DNA from: Streptomyces humi
GTDB taxonomy: Bacteria > Actinomycetota > Actinomycetes > Streptomycetales > Streptomycetaceae
Reading direction: 5' to 3'
Assembly: GCF_001005085.2 (NCBI RefSeq)
Contig: NZ_LBMU02000045.1
Location: forward strand, 1-64,000
Length of the DNA stretch: 64,000 bases
The notes beneath the pieces were generated by a model that worked only from the letters and a program-made list of their open reading frames with translations, had not been told where the DNA came from and made no database searches. How positions within the stretch are numbered: position 1 is the stretch's first letter; each line of letters starts with the position of its first letter. This document shows, in pieces, positions 1-8,407 of this stretch. The position numbers and the translations under genes were made by a program.

Positions 1-429
1 GCAGTCGGCTTGACTTCGTCATTGAGACTCCCGGGGCATCGCCACCGCCTTGCCGGCCGTGGCCGAGGAGACAGCTCGTAGAGCCGGCAGTCATCTGGCC
101 TTCGCCAAGGTCCGGATCGGTGCCTTCGTCACCATGCGCTGGTACCGCAGGCGCGGCTGCACCGTTGCCGCCCAGTCTGAGCCCGTGGTCTTCCGGACCC
201 AGCCGGGGTTCGAGTCCTGCGACGACGGATCGGACGGCTACCAGCTCGCGGTGAAGGCCCCAACAGCCGGGCGTCGTTGTGCGCCGGCGCATGGAGCGTG
301 GCTCCTCCGTGCTGATTGCGGAACACGGTGGGAGAGGCAGCCGACGCTGACGTGCTGTACGAGCAGTAGGCGGCGCGCCCCGCCCGGCACGCTCTGCCCA
401 GGGGGGCAAAGTGCCGGGCGGGCTCAGGG
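1..429. other. No recognisable gene
   Basis: Open frames run through this stretch on both strands, but none gives a protein I recognise. Their compositions look like shadow frames of GC-rich DNA (Arg/Pro/Gly-rich, no motif). Confidence 0.5.
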
Positions 430-868
430 TGAGGAGGCTTGCTGTGTGGGTGCCCTGCGGCGCGACCATGTGCTGGGCTCGGCAGGTTGCCGTTGACGAC
501 GATGGCCGCGACGAGGGACGGCGCCTCGGGGGTGGCCAGGCCGTGGAGGGCCGGCTGGAGGGTGGCGAGGTAGTTCTCCGGGACGGCGATGGGGGGATGT
601 CTTGCGGCTCATGTCGAGGATGCACAGGATCGACAGGCGTGCGCCGTCGGCGGCCGCGAACTGGGAGGGCTGCCCCATGTACTTGGGGGCGCTCTGCTCG
701 GTGACCTGGCCTTGCGTTCCACCTTCAGCTCGGCGGTGATGCCGTCGTGGCGGACATCGAGGTGGCCGAGCGCGAGGGGGCTGCCGCCCCCAGGCGGCCG
801 TCGAGTTCCGGCTCTGCCTGCGGGCCCTGTGCACAGCAGTGCTCGAGGACTTGGACCAGGCGTGGACG
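430..868 (-). pseudogene. Decayed gene, possible nuclease-like protein
   Basis: Consecutive minus-strand frames carry protein-like pieces that read in order but need frame changes. They are a piece around LVQVLEHCCAQGPQAEPEL, then GHLDVRHDGITAELKVERK, then APKYMGQPSQFAAADGARLS, then PENYLATLQPALHGLATPEA. The segment DGITAELK has the spacing of a PD-(D/E)xK nuclease core (D..ExK), which is only a hint. I do not recognise the family. The gene is interpreted as frameshifted and non-functional. An alternative is that only one of the pieces is real. Confidence 0.4.
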
Positions 869-1029
869 GGGGCGACTGGCGGGCGTCAGACACCTGCGGC
901 GAGGGATCAACCGTGGCTGGCACGAAGCACTGCCTACGTGCTGAGGGAATGGTTGAGCGTGCGGGAGGTGCACCCACCGGATCCAGGCTGGTCGACCTCC
1001 ACTTCGTCGACAGCCTCGTCGACCTGTCA

Positions 1030-1527
1030 CTACGTTGCCTGATCTCCCAAGCTCGGTCGCTGTGGAGCGATCGGCCGGGCGAGGGGCGTGCTGCTTTCAC
1101 CGCGCGCACGAGTGGCTGACGGCTTGCTCCCGGCCCGGCCGTGGGCAACTGACCGCCGAACCATTCGGGCTTGATCACCGAAAGGGGCAGTGCCCCCGTT
1201 GTTGGGGAGACTTGCTGCCGGCGAGGTCAGGTGCTGCCGTTTCGGGTGGCCGGGGAGGGCGTGCTGGAGGGCGGCGCAGACCACGGTCGGCGGCATACCG
1301 ACGTCGGCGACGATATGGGAGACGGCAAGGCAGTGGGTCAGGTACGGGTCGCCGCTGCGGCGAGTCTGTCCCGCGTGCCAGCGGGCGGCCTCCTCGTGGG
1401 CGAGTTCGACGGGAGCGAGGTCGGCGGCGGGGTGGTGTACCCGCACGGCGCCCAGCAGGCTGTCGAGGGACGGGCTGATGCCGTGTCGGCTGCCCGGCCG
1501 GGTGGCTAACCGGTGCCGTGCCTTCAT
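1030..1527 (-). pseudogene. Truncated RelA/SpoT-type HD domain fragment
   Basis: Starts at ATG 1527, overlapping the stop of the PadR gene by ATGA, so the two are probably one transcript. The first ~85 residues match the start of the (p)ppGpp hydrolase HD domain: HPAADLAPVELAHEEAARWH, then GQTRRSGDPYLTH. Homology stops at AALQHALPGHP, exactly where the catalytic HD motif should come. The remaining ~75 residues are unrelated and low in complexity. No hydrolase or synthetase activity can be expected. It may be a decayed gene or a short remnant protein. Confidence 0.6.
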
Positions 1528-1871
1528 GACACTCCCCCCTCGCCGACCGGGTGCGCTGCCACCCAGCCCGGCAACGGCTTTTTGCGGGCGCGGTAGGCCC
1601 GCGCGAGGGCCAGTCGGGCCTGTTCGGCTCCATCGTCGGTGATCCGGTAAAAGCGGCGGCGCGGCCGTCCGGCTTCCTCGTGCACGGCTGGGTCTTCCCA
1701 GACACTGTCCGCCCAGCCGGCCTGTTCCAGCCGGGCGAGGATCGGATAGATCGTGCCCGACGGCAGTCCCGCCAGTTCGCACAGCTCAAGGCCGTACCAC
1801 TGCTTGGCGGGATCCTCCAGCAAAGCCCGCAGCACCAGTTGGGTCTGAAGGGTCATACGCGGACTACCCAT
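1524..1871 (-). CDS. PadR family transcriptional regulator
   Basis: A 115-residue winged-helix protein of typical PadR length. The N-terminal half has the PadR hallmark YGLELCELAGLPSGTIYPIL followed by LARLEQAGW and the wing region RRRFYRITDDG. PadR proteins are dimeric repressors that usually control a neighbouring gene and their own. The stop overlaps the start of the truncated RelA/SpoT-like ORF. The gene is divergent from the MarR gene, and the AT-rich spacer between them contains an inverted CTACAT/ATGTAG pair. The ligand cannot be predicted. Confidence 0.88.
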   Translation of the reverse strand: MGSPRMTLQTQLVLRALLEDPAKQWYGLELCELAGLPSGTIYPILARLEQAGWADSVWEDPAVHEEAGRPRRRFYRITDDGAEQARLALARAYRARKKPLPGWVAAHPVGEGGVS

Positions 1872-1880
1872 ACTCGTACT

Positions 1881-1917
1881 CTACATAGCCTATATATGGG
1901 ATGTCTAGAGAATGTAG
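1881..1917. promoter_or_regulatory. Candidate PadR operator/promoter
   Basis: In the 190-bp spacer between divergent padR and marR lies an unusually AT-rich stretch (TATATATG). It is bracketed by CTACAT (1881-1886) and ATGTAG (1912-1917). Its position just upstream of the PadR start suggests autoregulation. Inferred from symmetry only. Confidence 0.35.
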
Positions 1918-2058
1918 CGGACCTACTCACCACGTTCGCCGCGCCGGCCGACACGGCGCGGCAGCCCGGCACCTCCGAGCGGCTGCCGGTGCCATTCCAG
2001 GTGTCTTCCCGAGCCGTGAAACGTCGGGTTTACAGCACCTCAGCAGGATCACGCATGA

Positions 2059-2070
2059 GTCATGCATGAC
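2059..2070. promoter_or_regulatory. 12-bp palindrome over the MarR start codon
   Basis: GTCATGCATGAC is a perfect palindrome that contains the ATG at 2062. MarR proteins often bind short palindromes at their own promoters, so this is a candidate autoregulatory operator. Confidence 0.35.
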
Positions 2071-2607
2071 GATTTCCGTACAGCGAATCTTCTGGGGGCC
2101 GCCACGCTGGCCCTCAGTGACGTGGTGGTGGCCGAGGCGACCAGGGCGGCCGGCACCAGTTCGAGCGGGGCTGCCGCGCTGGTGGTGTTGTCCACGGATC
2201 CCGGCTTGAGCGTGACCGAGCTGGGGCGGCGCGTGGGGCTGAGCCAGTCCGCGGCGGCTCGTATGGTCGGCGGCCTGGAGAGTCAGGGATTGGTACACAA
2301 GGAAGCCAGTTGGGGAGGATGGGTCCGTCTCCGGCTCAGTGATCTGGGTGAGCAAGCGGCACGCACTCTTCTCGCCTGCCGGAGCGACGTGCTGCGCCAG
2401 GCCCTGAGCCACCTCGACGACGGTGAGCGGGAACAGCTCGGCACGTTGCTGAGCAAGCTGTTGACGGGTTTGTACCGGCAGCCTGGTGACGCTGAGAAGA
2501 TCTGTCGGCTGTGCGACCGGAGCGTCTGTGTCGTGGGGGGTGAGAGCTGCCCGGTGGGCCAGGCGGACCGGGACCACCAGGTGAGCCGCGAGCGTGACCA
2601 TGGGTGA
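2062..2607 (+). CDS. MarR family transcriptional regulator with Cys-rich tail
   Basis: A 181-residue protein with a winged helix-turn-helix at ~45-95 (SVTELGRRVGLSQSAAARMV, then LESQGLVHK). The C-terminal tail has C148-x2-C151-x4-C156-x6-C163, suited to zinc binding or thiol redox sensing. The stop lies inside the start of the EamA transporter gene, so the two are translationally coupled and the regulator probably controls the exporter. No strong Shine-Dalgarno is visible; ATG 2062 keeps the full MarR fold. Confidence 0.88.
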   Translation: MHDDFRTANLLGAATLALSDVVVAEATRAAGTSSSGAAALVVLSTDPGLSVTELGRRVGLSQSAAARMVGGLESQGLVHKEASWGGWVRLRLSDLGEQAARTLLACRSDVLRQALSHLDDGEREQLGTLLSKLLTGLYRQPGDAEKICRLCDRSVCVVGGESCPVGQADRDHQVSRERDHG

Positions 2608-3448
2608 ACTGCTCGCCCTGCTGTCCGCCCTGTGTTTCGGCATCACGCATTTCGTCAACGGGCTGGTGTCGCGCAGACACAATGGCCTGACCGTGGCGCT
2701 CCATGCCCAACTGGGCGGTACCGTGCTTGGCTTGCTCCTGGCTCTGTTCCTGGAAGCCGGATCCGCCACGCTTGCCGACTACGCGTGGGGAGCGATCTCG
2801 GGGGTGGGGACGGGAGTGGGTGTGGCTTTCCTGTACCGCGCGATGTCGCAGGGCGCGATGAGCGTGGTCGTCCCGGTCAGCGACGTGGGAGCCGTGGCCC
2901 TTCCGGTCCTGGTGGGGGTGTGTTTCCTCGGGGAGCGCCCGGCGCTGCCCGCATGGGTGGGGATCGCTGCTGTCCTTCCGGCGCTGTGGCTCGTCTCGCA
3001 GAGTACGCCGGACCCCGACGACAAGCAGCAAGGGGCGGTGTCCGCAGGTGTGCCCAGTGCCCTCATCGCCAGTGCGGGGTTCGGTGTTCAATTCCTGGCC
3101 ATGGCACAGGTGGACAAGGACAGCGGCTTGTGGCCGGTTGTGGTGAGCCGAGTGGTCTCTGTCGCGGTCATAGCCGCGGTTCTCGGATCCCACGGTGCCG
3201 GCTGGAGGTCGACGGGATGGCCATGGGCGGCCACCGTGGCCGCCGGCGCCCTGGGCACCCTCGCCGTCGTGTTGTATCTGGAGGCCACCAGGCAACAGCT
3301 CATGGCCATCGCCACCGTACTCTCCGCCCTGTACCCCGCCATCCCTGTCCTCCTCGCCCTGGTGCTCCTGAAGGAGCGCCTGAACCGCCCTCAGACCGCC
3401 GGTCTGGCCTGTGCGGCCTTTGCCATCGGGCTCATTGCGCTGGGATGA
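2600..3448 (+). CDS. EamA/DMT-superfamily transporter
   Basis: A 282-residue integral membrane protein with about ten hydrophobic segments arranged as two EamA repeats. The first starts at GELLALLSALCFGITHFVNG and the second around VPSALIASAGFGVQFLAMA; the end is LVLLKERLNRPQTAGLA. Members export amino acids, sugars or drugs, but the substrate here is unknown. ATG 2600 overlaps the end of the MarR gene; GTG 2594 is an alternative two codons upstream. Context suggests a MarR-controlled efflux pair. Confidence 0.87.
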   Translation: MGELLALLSALCFGITHFVNGLVSRRHNGLTVALHAQLGGTVLGLLLALFLEAGSATLADYAWGAISGVGTGVGVAFLYRAMSQGAMSVVVPVSDVGAVALPVLVGVCFLGERPALPAWVGIAAVLPALWLVSQSTPDPDDKQQGAVSAGVPSALIASAGFGVQFLAMAQVDKDSGLWPVVVSRVVSVAVIAAVLGSHGAGWRSTGWPWAATVAAGALGTLAVVLYLEATRQQLMAIATVLSALYPAIPVLLALVLLKERLNRPQTAGLACAAFAIGLIALG

Positions 3449-3486
3449 AACCGCCGGCCCTCCGTCACCGTGGGCCGGCGAGTGCG

Positions 3487-3720
3487 GTCCTTGCCGTAGC
3501 CGGAGTGCTGGAAGCCACTGTGGGGCATCTCGGCGGCGACCGGGATGTGACAGTTGATCCAGACACAGCCGGCGTCGATCTTCCGGGCCATGGTCATCGC
3601 GCGTCGGTGGTCCCGCGTCCAGACCGAGGACGCGAGACCGTACCGCACTCCGTTGGCGAGACGGAGGGCTTCTTCGTCACCGCTGGAGGGCTGGACGGTG
3701 ATGACCGGCCCGAAGATCTC
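3487..3720 (-). pseudogene. Aldehyde dehydrogenase C-terminal remnant
   Basis: The minus strand reads EIFGPVIT, then ANGVRYGLASSVWTRDHRRA, then AGCVWINCHIP and HSGYGKD. This is the C-terminal ~80 residues of an NAD(P)-dependent aldehyde dehydrogenase, closest in wording to the gamma-aminobutyraldehyde type. A TAG codon precedes the first matching residue in frame, the catalytic Cys and NAD-binding regions are absent, and the last ~20 residues are lost. Confidence 0.75.
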
Positions 3721-3831
3721 CTAAGTACCCCTGGCCCGGCAGGGCCTGTCCCCCAGTGACCACCTGGGCGTGCGAGGGAAGGATTCGGAGATGGTCCTGG
3801 ACCCGGGGCAGCTGTGCGGCGCTGTTCGGCG

Positions 3832-4010
3832 GGGAACGGCGCCGACTACCGCGCCGCGGTCATCACGCGCAGCTCGGCCTCGTGGCCTCCCGACACCAGC
3901 GAACCGGGCCCTGCGCACCTCAGCACAACAGCGAGGTCGAGCGTTGTCAGCGCATCCTCGCCGAAGAGCTGCTCTACGCTCGCAACCGGACCTCCGAAGC
4001 AGAGCAGGAC
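3832..4010 (+). mobile_element. IS481-type transposase remnant
   Basis: Two frames give pieces of the end of an integrase-fold (rve) transposase: GNGADYRAAV, then after a frame change HQRTGPCAPQHNSEVERCQR and ILAEELLYARN. This matches the region around the catalytic Glu of IS481-family transposases. No terminal inverted repeats or flanking target duplications were found, so it is a dead fragment. Confidence 0.6.
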
Positions 4011-4149
4011 CGGGCGACCACAACGGTCAGCACATCGGCCGTAGGCCCTGCTGAAGTTCGGCGAGAGCCGGTCGGGTGGGGGGCAGGGCCGGCTACGGTC
4101 CGGCCGCGCCGGCGAAGTTTCGTGATCAAGACCGAGGCACGGGTAGCAG

Positions 4150-4183
4150 TGGGGCCGGGCAGATGGTGTTCTGCCCGGCCCCA
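4150..4183. terminator. Strong hairpin, 13-bp perfect stem
   Basis: TGGGGCCGGGCAG, an 8-nt loop, then the exact complement. It lies downstream of the TMEM175 gene (minus strand) and could act as its terminator. There is no T-tract, which is common for actinomycete terminators. Confidence 0.55.
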
Positions 4184-4220
4184 CCCTGCGCACCGTGGCC
4201 GCAGCATCCCCGAGGGGCGG

Positions 4221-4302
4221 GGCAGTTGCCCTCTGGGTTCAGACGGGTGCCTGAGCCGCGGGGAAGTTGCCCCCTGGGCTCAGACGGGTGCCCGGCACGG
4301 CC
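4221..4302. repeat. 41-bp direct repeat, two copies
   Basis: Copy 1 (4221-4261) and copy 2 (4262-4302) share AGTTGCC, CTGGG and TCAGACGGGTGCC in register, with a few substitutions. They sit just past the 3' end of the TMEM175 gene. Confidence 0.7.
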
Positions 4303-4312
4303 GTTCCAGCGG

Positions 4313-5011
4313 TCAGCGCGAGCTGCGCCGGCCCGTGAGGCGCACCCGTCCCGGCAGGATCAGTAGCAGAAGGCTCCAGTACTGCAACACCGGTACGGCG
4401 AGGGCGATGACGAACGCGACGGCCACGGCGATGACGTTGACGTAGCTGTCGGTGTACAGGTGTGCGATCCTCCGGCGGGTCTCTTCGCCATCCCCCTCGA
4501 CCATGAGCGGGTTGCCCTTGAGGATCTTCAACATGGCCAGTCGGCACACCATGCCGGCCAGGAGCACCGCGTAGTAGAACGCCGCCACGAACCGGTCGCG
4601 GCCGAAGGCGCCGATCATCTCCGCCGGGAGCGGGAGCACGACGACCGACAGGAGCCACCCCATGTTCCACACCGTCAGGGAACGGGTGGCCTTGTTGACC
4701 GTCGAGAAGGCCCGGTGGTGCTCCCGCCAGATGTTCGCGATGACCGCGAAGCTGAGCAGGAAGCTCCAGACCTGGTCGAGGTGACCGGTGATCACCTCGC
4801 CGGCGCCCTCGTGGGCGGACGCGGCCTCGGGGACGAGGTCCACCAGCGGCAGGATCAGCAGGGTGATGGAGATCGCCGTCACCGCATCGGTGAACAGCAC
4901 CAACCGCTCCCCCGAGAGACCCCCCTCGATCCTGTCCGGCGCGGGAGCCGACGGCGCTCCGGGGCCGACCCGTCCTGTGCCGGTCTCGTCGATGACGCCT
5001 CTGGCACTCAC
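4313..5011 (-). CDS. TMEM175/DUF1211-family potassium channel-like protein
   Basis: A 232-residue membrane protein with about six hydrophobic segments. The first helix carries the family signature in the form ERLVLFTDAVTAISITLLIL (consensus FSDGVxAIAITLL). Bacterial TMEM175 proteins are K+-selective channels or leak conductances. GTG 5011 is chosen because AAAGAAAGAGG lies 8-15 bases before it; ATG 5035 in the same frame is an alternative but overlaps that Shine-Dalgarno. It is divergent from an AraC-type gene across ~400 bp that holds a 17-bp palindrome. The substitution of Ser/Gly by Thr/Ala in the signature is a mild deviation. Confidence 0.82.
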   Translation of the reverse strand: MSARGVIDETGTGRVGPGAPSAPAPDRIEGGLSGERLVLFTDAVTAISITLLILPLVDLVPEAASAHEGAGEVITGHLDQVWSFLLSFAVIANIWREHHRAFSTVNKATRSLTVWNMGWLLSVVVLPLPAEMIGAFGRDRFVAAFYYAVLLAGMVCRLAMLKILKGNPLMVEGDGEETRRRIAHLYTDSYVNVIAVAVAFVIALAVPVLQYWSLLLLILPGRVRLTGRRSSR

Positions 5012-5143
5012 GTGTTTGCACCTCTTTCTTTTCATGTCCGTCGCGCCTGCCGTGGCTACCGGACCCAGCTGGTCATGGACGTTCCGACGAACTGCGCGTA
5101 CTCCACAGGAAAGATGCGTCGTGCGGCGGCTCAGCGCCAACGA

Positions 5144-5160
5144 GACTCTCGACGAGAGTC
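5144..5160. promoter_or_regulatory. 17-bp perfect inverted repeat between divergent genes
   Basis: GACTCTCG-A-CGAGAGTC lies in the 5012-5427 spacer between the TMEM175 gene and the AraC-type gene. It is a candidate operator. The rest of the spacer holds no recognisable gene. Confidence 0.45.
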
Positions 5161-5427
5161 ACGACGGATTCGGGCACCGAAAACTCCAGTCGGTGGGTGG
5201 ATCGGTCCTGGACAGACGGATCAGCGCCCAGGCAGTCGGAACCAGGCCCCGAAGGTCCGGCGCCACGCTCTTCTCCGGGGAAGGCAGAAGTCGCCCGCTC
5301 ATGATCACAGGGCCCGGCGGCCGGCGCCTTGTACCAGTCGGCCCCGTGCGTTGTACTTCCGTGCCCCATGGCCGCACGGCGGGCCTGGCCCGGCGGTGGT
5401 GCCCAGGGGCGGAGTAACTTGATCTGG

Positions 5428-6399
5428 ATGAGCACCGAAGCCAGCGTGTCCCCGTGGCGGGTCGGGGACCCCTCCACGCCGGTGATTGACATCGCCGTGC
5501 CGTACGCGAACGAGAACCGGAACCGTGTGCTGCTCAGGGAGTGGCGGCGGCAGGGCAGCGAACAGGTGCCGGCCCCGCCCATCCGGCTGCCGCGGCACGG
5601 CGCAGGGACGTACCGCGCTCGCATCTGGAAACAGAACCTGCTCGACTTCTTCCTCGAGGACCAGTACAGCGACGCGGTCGCGGGGAGCACCGGAGGTCCA
5701 GGCGGACACCTCGAGGACCGGATCGTGACGAGCGTGACGCTCAGCGGTGAATGGCGCTTCGACACGGGGAGTCAGCGGGCCACCGCGGCGGCCGGAATGC
5801 TCTGCGTGCGAAGGAACGAGGACCCGTGGGACTTCGAGGTCGCCCGGGGCACCCGGGCGGTCACCCTGGTCCTTCCCGCGAGCGAGATCCGCTTCCCGAC
5901 GAACACGCGGGCGGTCACCGCAGAACAGGCGTCGCCCGCCGCGGCTCTTCTGCTCGCCCAGCTCCGACTGTGGGCGGAACTGGCGGACGGACTCGGTGCC
6001 GTCGCTGCCGGCGCCGCCCGCAACGCGACTCTGGAACTGTTCAGAGGGCTGATGTACGACCAGGTCATCGACGATGCGGAGTTCGCACCCGCGCTCCTCA
6101 GGGCGGCGATGGATCACATCGAGGCCAGGCTGCTCGCCGACCCCGACCTCAGCCCCCAGGGGATCGCGGCGGCCCTGAACGTGTCCGTCCGCACCCTCTA
6201 CCGCGCATTCGGTCAAGGGGTCGCGTCGCCGGTCATGGGGTATGTGCGCGAACGCCGTCTCGAACGCGCCAGGGCGGAGTTGCTCTCGACGCGCCTGACG
6301 GTGTCCGAGATCGCCGCTCGCTGGCACTTCACCGACAGCAGCCATTTCGTCAAGGCATACAAGAAACGATTCGCCGAGACTCCCACAGCGCGCCGGTAG
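5428..6399 (+). CDS. AraC family transcriptional regulator
   Basis: A 323-residue protein. An AraC-binding-like N-terminal domain runs to ~200 (WRFDTGSQRATAAAGMLCV region). The C-terminal double HTH has LSPQGIAAALNVSVRTLYRA and LTVSEIAARWHFTDSSHFVK, with the YKKRFAETP end typical of the family. ATG 5428 was chosen with GGAG about 13 bases upstream. Its target and ligand are unknown; the divergent channel gene and the 17-bp palindrome are the obvious candidates. Confidence 0.88.
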   Translation: MSTEASVSPWRVGDPSTPVIDIAVPYANENRNRVLLREWRRQGSEQVPAPPIRLPRHGAGTYRARIWKQNLLDFFLEDQYSDAVAGSTGGPGGHLEDRIVTSVTLSGEWRFDTGSQRATAAAGMLCVRRNEDPWDFEVARGTRAVTLVLPASEIRFPTNTRAVTAEQASPAAALLLAQLRLWAELADGLGAVAAGAARNATLELFRGLMYDQVIDDAEFAPALLRAAMDHIEARLLADPDLSPQGIAAALNVSVRTLYRAFGQGVASPVMGYVRERRLERARAELLSTRLTVSEIAARWHFTDSSHFVKAYKKRFAETPTARR

Positions 6400-6448
6400 G
6401 ACTCCCCGGACTTCAGCAATCTCCCCCGATGGGGCGAACCGCGCGGCA

Positions 6449-6481
6449 CCGGTCCGCGCGGCGCGAAACGGAACTCACGGC
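6449..6481. repeat. Dispersed 33-bp repeat, copy 1
   Basis: A 33-bp string beginning CCGGTCCGCGCGGCGCGAAA and ending ACTCACGGC is identical at 59124-59156, 52.7 kb away. Here the last 9 bp occur once before GGAACG; in the other copy they occur three times. Confidence 0.8.
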
Positions 6482-7038
6482 GGAACGCATGAAACTGCCT
6501 GCCCCCGCCGCGATATGCCACCCCGCTGCTCGCCGCGCTGGCGTTGCGAGACGCGGGGGCTGGGTGCGTCCCGGCTGCGCCGGCGCGGCAAGGACTCCGA
6601 CCCGCTGGTCCCCCTGACCCGCGAGGCCGCCGTCAGGTTCGGTCTCCCGAGCGTCTGGAGGACCGCCGCGGACTGCGCCTGAAGGAAGGCCACCCCGTCC
6701 TCAAACACCGGCCAAGGCCACATGGCAGCTCGTCAAGCGTGGGTTCGGACCGCGGGCGCTGATCTACCGGCCCGCGCAGGAACACGTACTCCCGCGCAGG
6801 AACACGTACTTCGGCGTGCGGGCCCGGGGCCGGCCCCGGACGCGGGATGCGGCCGGGCAGCGTGCCCGCCGGTTGGCCGACCCCGCGTCGCGGTACGGGA
6901 TCCCGTCGTACTCCGCGCCCTCTCTGCGTGCCCGAGGCGAGACCGGTGAACGGGTGCGACGGCCCACCGGCGGCAGCCACCGGAGTCCCCCGGGTCCAGG
7001 ACCTCGCGGCGCCCCGGTCCCCGCGTGGCCGGCATCGC
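6482..7038. other. No recognisable gene
   Basis: Frames on both strands are short and unconvincing. The stretch contains the perfect 20-bp tandem duplication at 6771-6810 and leads into the regulatory site at 7039. Confidence 0.5.
6771..6810. repeat. Perfect 20-bp tandem duplication
   Basis: CCCGCGCAGGAACACGTACT occurs twice with no gap (6771-6790, 6791-6810). Confidence 0.9.
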
Positions 7039-7052
7039 GGGACCAATGGCCC
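7039..7052. promoter_or_regulatory. OsdR/DevR-like 14-bp box
   Basis: GGGACCAATGGCCC, 80 bp before ATG 7132 of the DUF1918-USP operon. The half-sites match the recurrent island motif. Confidence 0.55.
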
Positions 7053-7131
7053 TGGCAGCCACCGCACGCGGAGGGCTTTGATGGAATCCACGGCGGCTGC
7101 TGTCCACACCGCCGTGGAGGAGACGAGGACG

Positions 7132-7413
7132 ATGACCGCTCCCGCACCGATCAGGAAGACGGACCCGCGCACCCGCCCCGAGGCCACCCGCGCCTCCGTG
7201 CGTGCCCGCGTGGGCGACGAGATCGTCGTGCACGGCACCACGGACGGGGTCGTGGGCCGGGACGGCGAGATCGTCGGTGTGCGCCATCATCCGGACGGCA
7301 CCTCGCCGTACGACGTGTACCGGCCCGACGACGGGCGGGTGCCCCTGCTTCGCGGGACCCGCCGCGTAGGTCAGGCAGCCGGCACCCGAACCGGCGGCCG
7401 GAGGCAGCCATGA
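7132..7413 (+). CDS. DUF1918 domain protein
   Basis: A 93-residue protein. DUF1918 occupies ~20-75 (VRARVGDEIVVHG, then GRDGEIVGVRHHPDGTSPYD), a small beta-barrel-like domain frequent in actinomycete stress clusters; its function is unknown. ATG 7132 is used (GGAGGAG ~9 bases upstream, regulatory box 80 bp upstream). ATG 7081, in frame with a good GGAGG, is an alternative that adds 17 residues. The stop overlaps the next USP start (ATGA), so the two are coupled. Related domains occur at 35963 and, as a remnant, at 50742. Confidence 0.75.
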   Translation: MTAPAPIRKTDPRTRPEATRASVRARVGDEIVVHGTTDGVVGRDGEIVGVRHHPDGTSPYDVYRPDDGRVPLLRGTRRVGQAAGTRTGGRRQP

Positions 7414-8297
7414 CCAGGGCAGGTGACCGACGGCCGATCGTGGTGGGGCTCGCTCCGGATCCCGGCCTGCGGACGGCGCTGGCCTGGGCGGCCGACGAGG
7501 CGGCCCGCCGTCGGCTGCCGTTGCGTGTCGTGCATGCCGAGGGCGTGCCGACGCGCGGTTACCGGGGGCGGGAGGTCCCGCCCTCCTGGGAGGAGTGGAA
7601 CGCCTCCCTGCACAAGGCGGGGCGGCACCTGCTCGACGAGGCCGTGGACTTCGTCGCGGCGAGGCACCCGGACGTCGAGACGGACACCCTTCTCGCGGAG
7701 GGCGATGCCGTCTGGGTGCTGCGCGAGCAGAGCCGCGAGGCCCAGGCCGTCGTCCTGGGCTCGCAGCACCTGAGCCGGGCCCAGGAGGTGCTCGGCACCG
7801 CCTCGGTCGCCGTGCCGGTCATGGCCCACGCGCACTGTCCCGTGGTCGTCGTACCGGAACCGGAACACACGACGCAGGAACCCGCGTTCTTCGTCGTCGG
7901 CGTCGACGGCAGCGAGCACTGCGCCCCCGCCGTCGACCTGGCCTTCGAGGAGGCGGCCTTCCGTGGGGCCGAGCTGCGAGCCCTGTACGTGTGGCAGCCG
8001 GGGCCGCTGCGGATCTTCGACGAGTACGAACCTCAGCAGGAGGACCGCCGTCTGCTCTCGGAGATCGTGGCCGGGCGCCACGTGCGCCACCCGGAGGTGG
8101 ACCTGCGTCACGAACTGGTCGTCGGACATCCCGTACAGATGCTCACCGAGGCCTCGGCGCACGCGCTGGGCCTGGTGGTCGGCACCCGGGGGCGCGGCGG
8201 CTTCGCCGGGATGCTCCTGGGCTCGGTCAGCCAGGGTGTGCTGCACCATGCCCGGTGCCCCGTCCTGGTCGTTCCGTCGGCGGCTGCGACGGCCTGA
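7410..8297 (+). CDS. Universal stress protein, tandem UspA domains
   Basis: A 295-residue protein with two UspA domains (~8-145 and ~160-290). Each begins with the beta1 pattern (PIVVGLAPDP; FFVVGVDGSEH). The second ends in the ATP-loop signature GTRGRGGFAGMLLGSVSQGV. The first has GSQHLSRAQEVLGTASVAV, a weaker loop. Such proteins bind ATP and are induced by hypoxia in mycobacteria. It is coupled to the DUF1918 gene and followed after ~110 bp by the nitroreductase unit. Confidence 0.93.
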   Translation: MTRAGDRRPIVVGLAPDPGLRTALAWAADEAARRRLPLRVVHAEGVPTRGYRGREVPPSWEEWNASLHKAGRHLLDEAVDFVAARHPDVETDTLLAEGDAVWVLREQSREAQAVVLGSQHLSRAQEVLGTASVAVPVMAHAHCPVVVVPEPEHTTQEPAFFVVGVDGSEHCAPAVDLAFEEAAFRGAELRALYVWQPGPLRIFDEYEPQQEDRRLLSEIVAGRHVRHPEVDLRHELVVGHPVQMLTEASAHALGLVVGTRGRGGFAGMLLGSVSQGVLHHARCPVLVVPSAAATA

Positions 8298-8312
8298 GCA
8301 GCCGTGGCCATA

Positions 8313-8326
8313 GGTCCGCCTGGCCC
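8313..8326. promoter_or_regulatory. OsdR/DevR-like 14-bp box
   Basis: GGTCCGCCTGGCCC, 82 bp before the nitroreductase start. It deviates at one conserved position and in the centre. Confidence 0.45.
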
Positions 8327-8407
8327 CTCACCGGGTCCATGCGGCCCCTGCCCCGCGGCGCCGGTGATCGCCCACGCTGGAAGCGGGGCCCGGCGAAGGG
8401 AGTCACC

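Noticed and set aside
6475..6723. Minus-strand 82-codon frame (WPVFEDGVAFLQAQ...)
   Set aside because: No ribosome-binding site and no recognisable family; plus-strand frames of similar quality overlap it.
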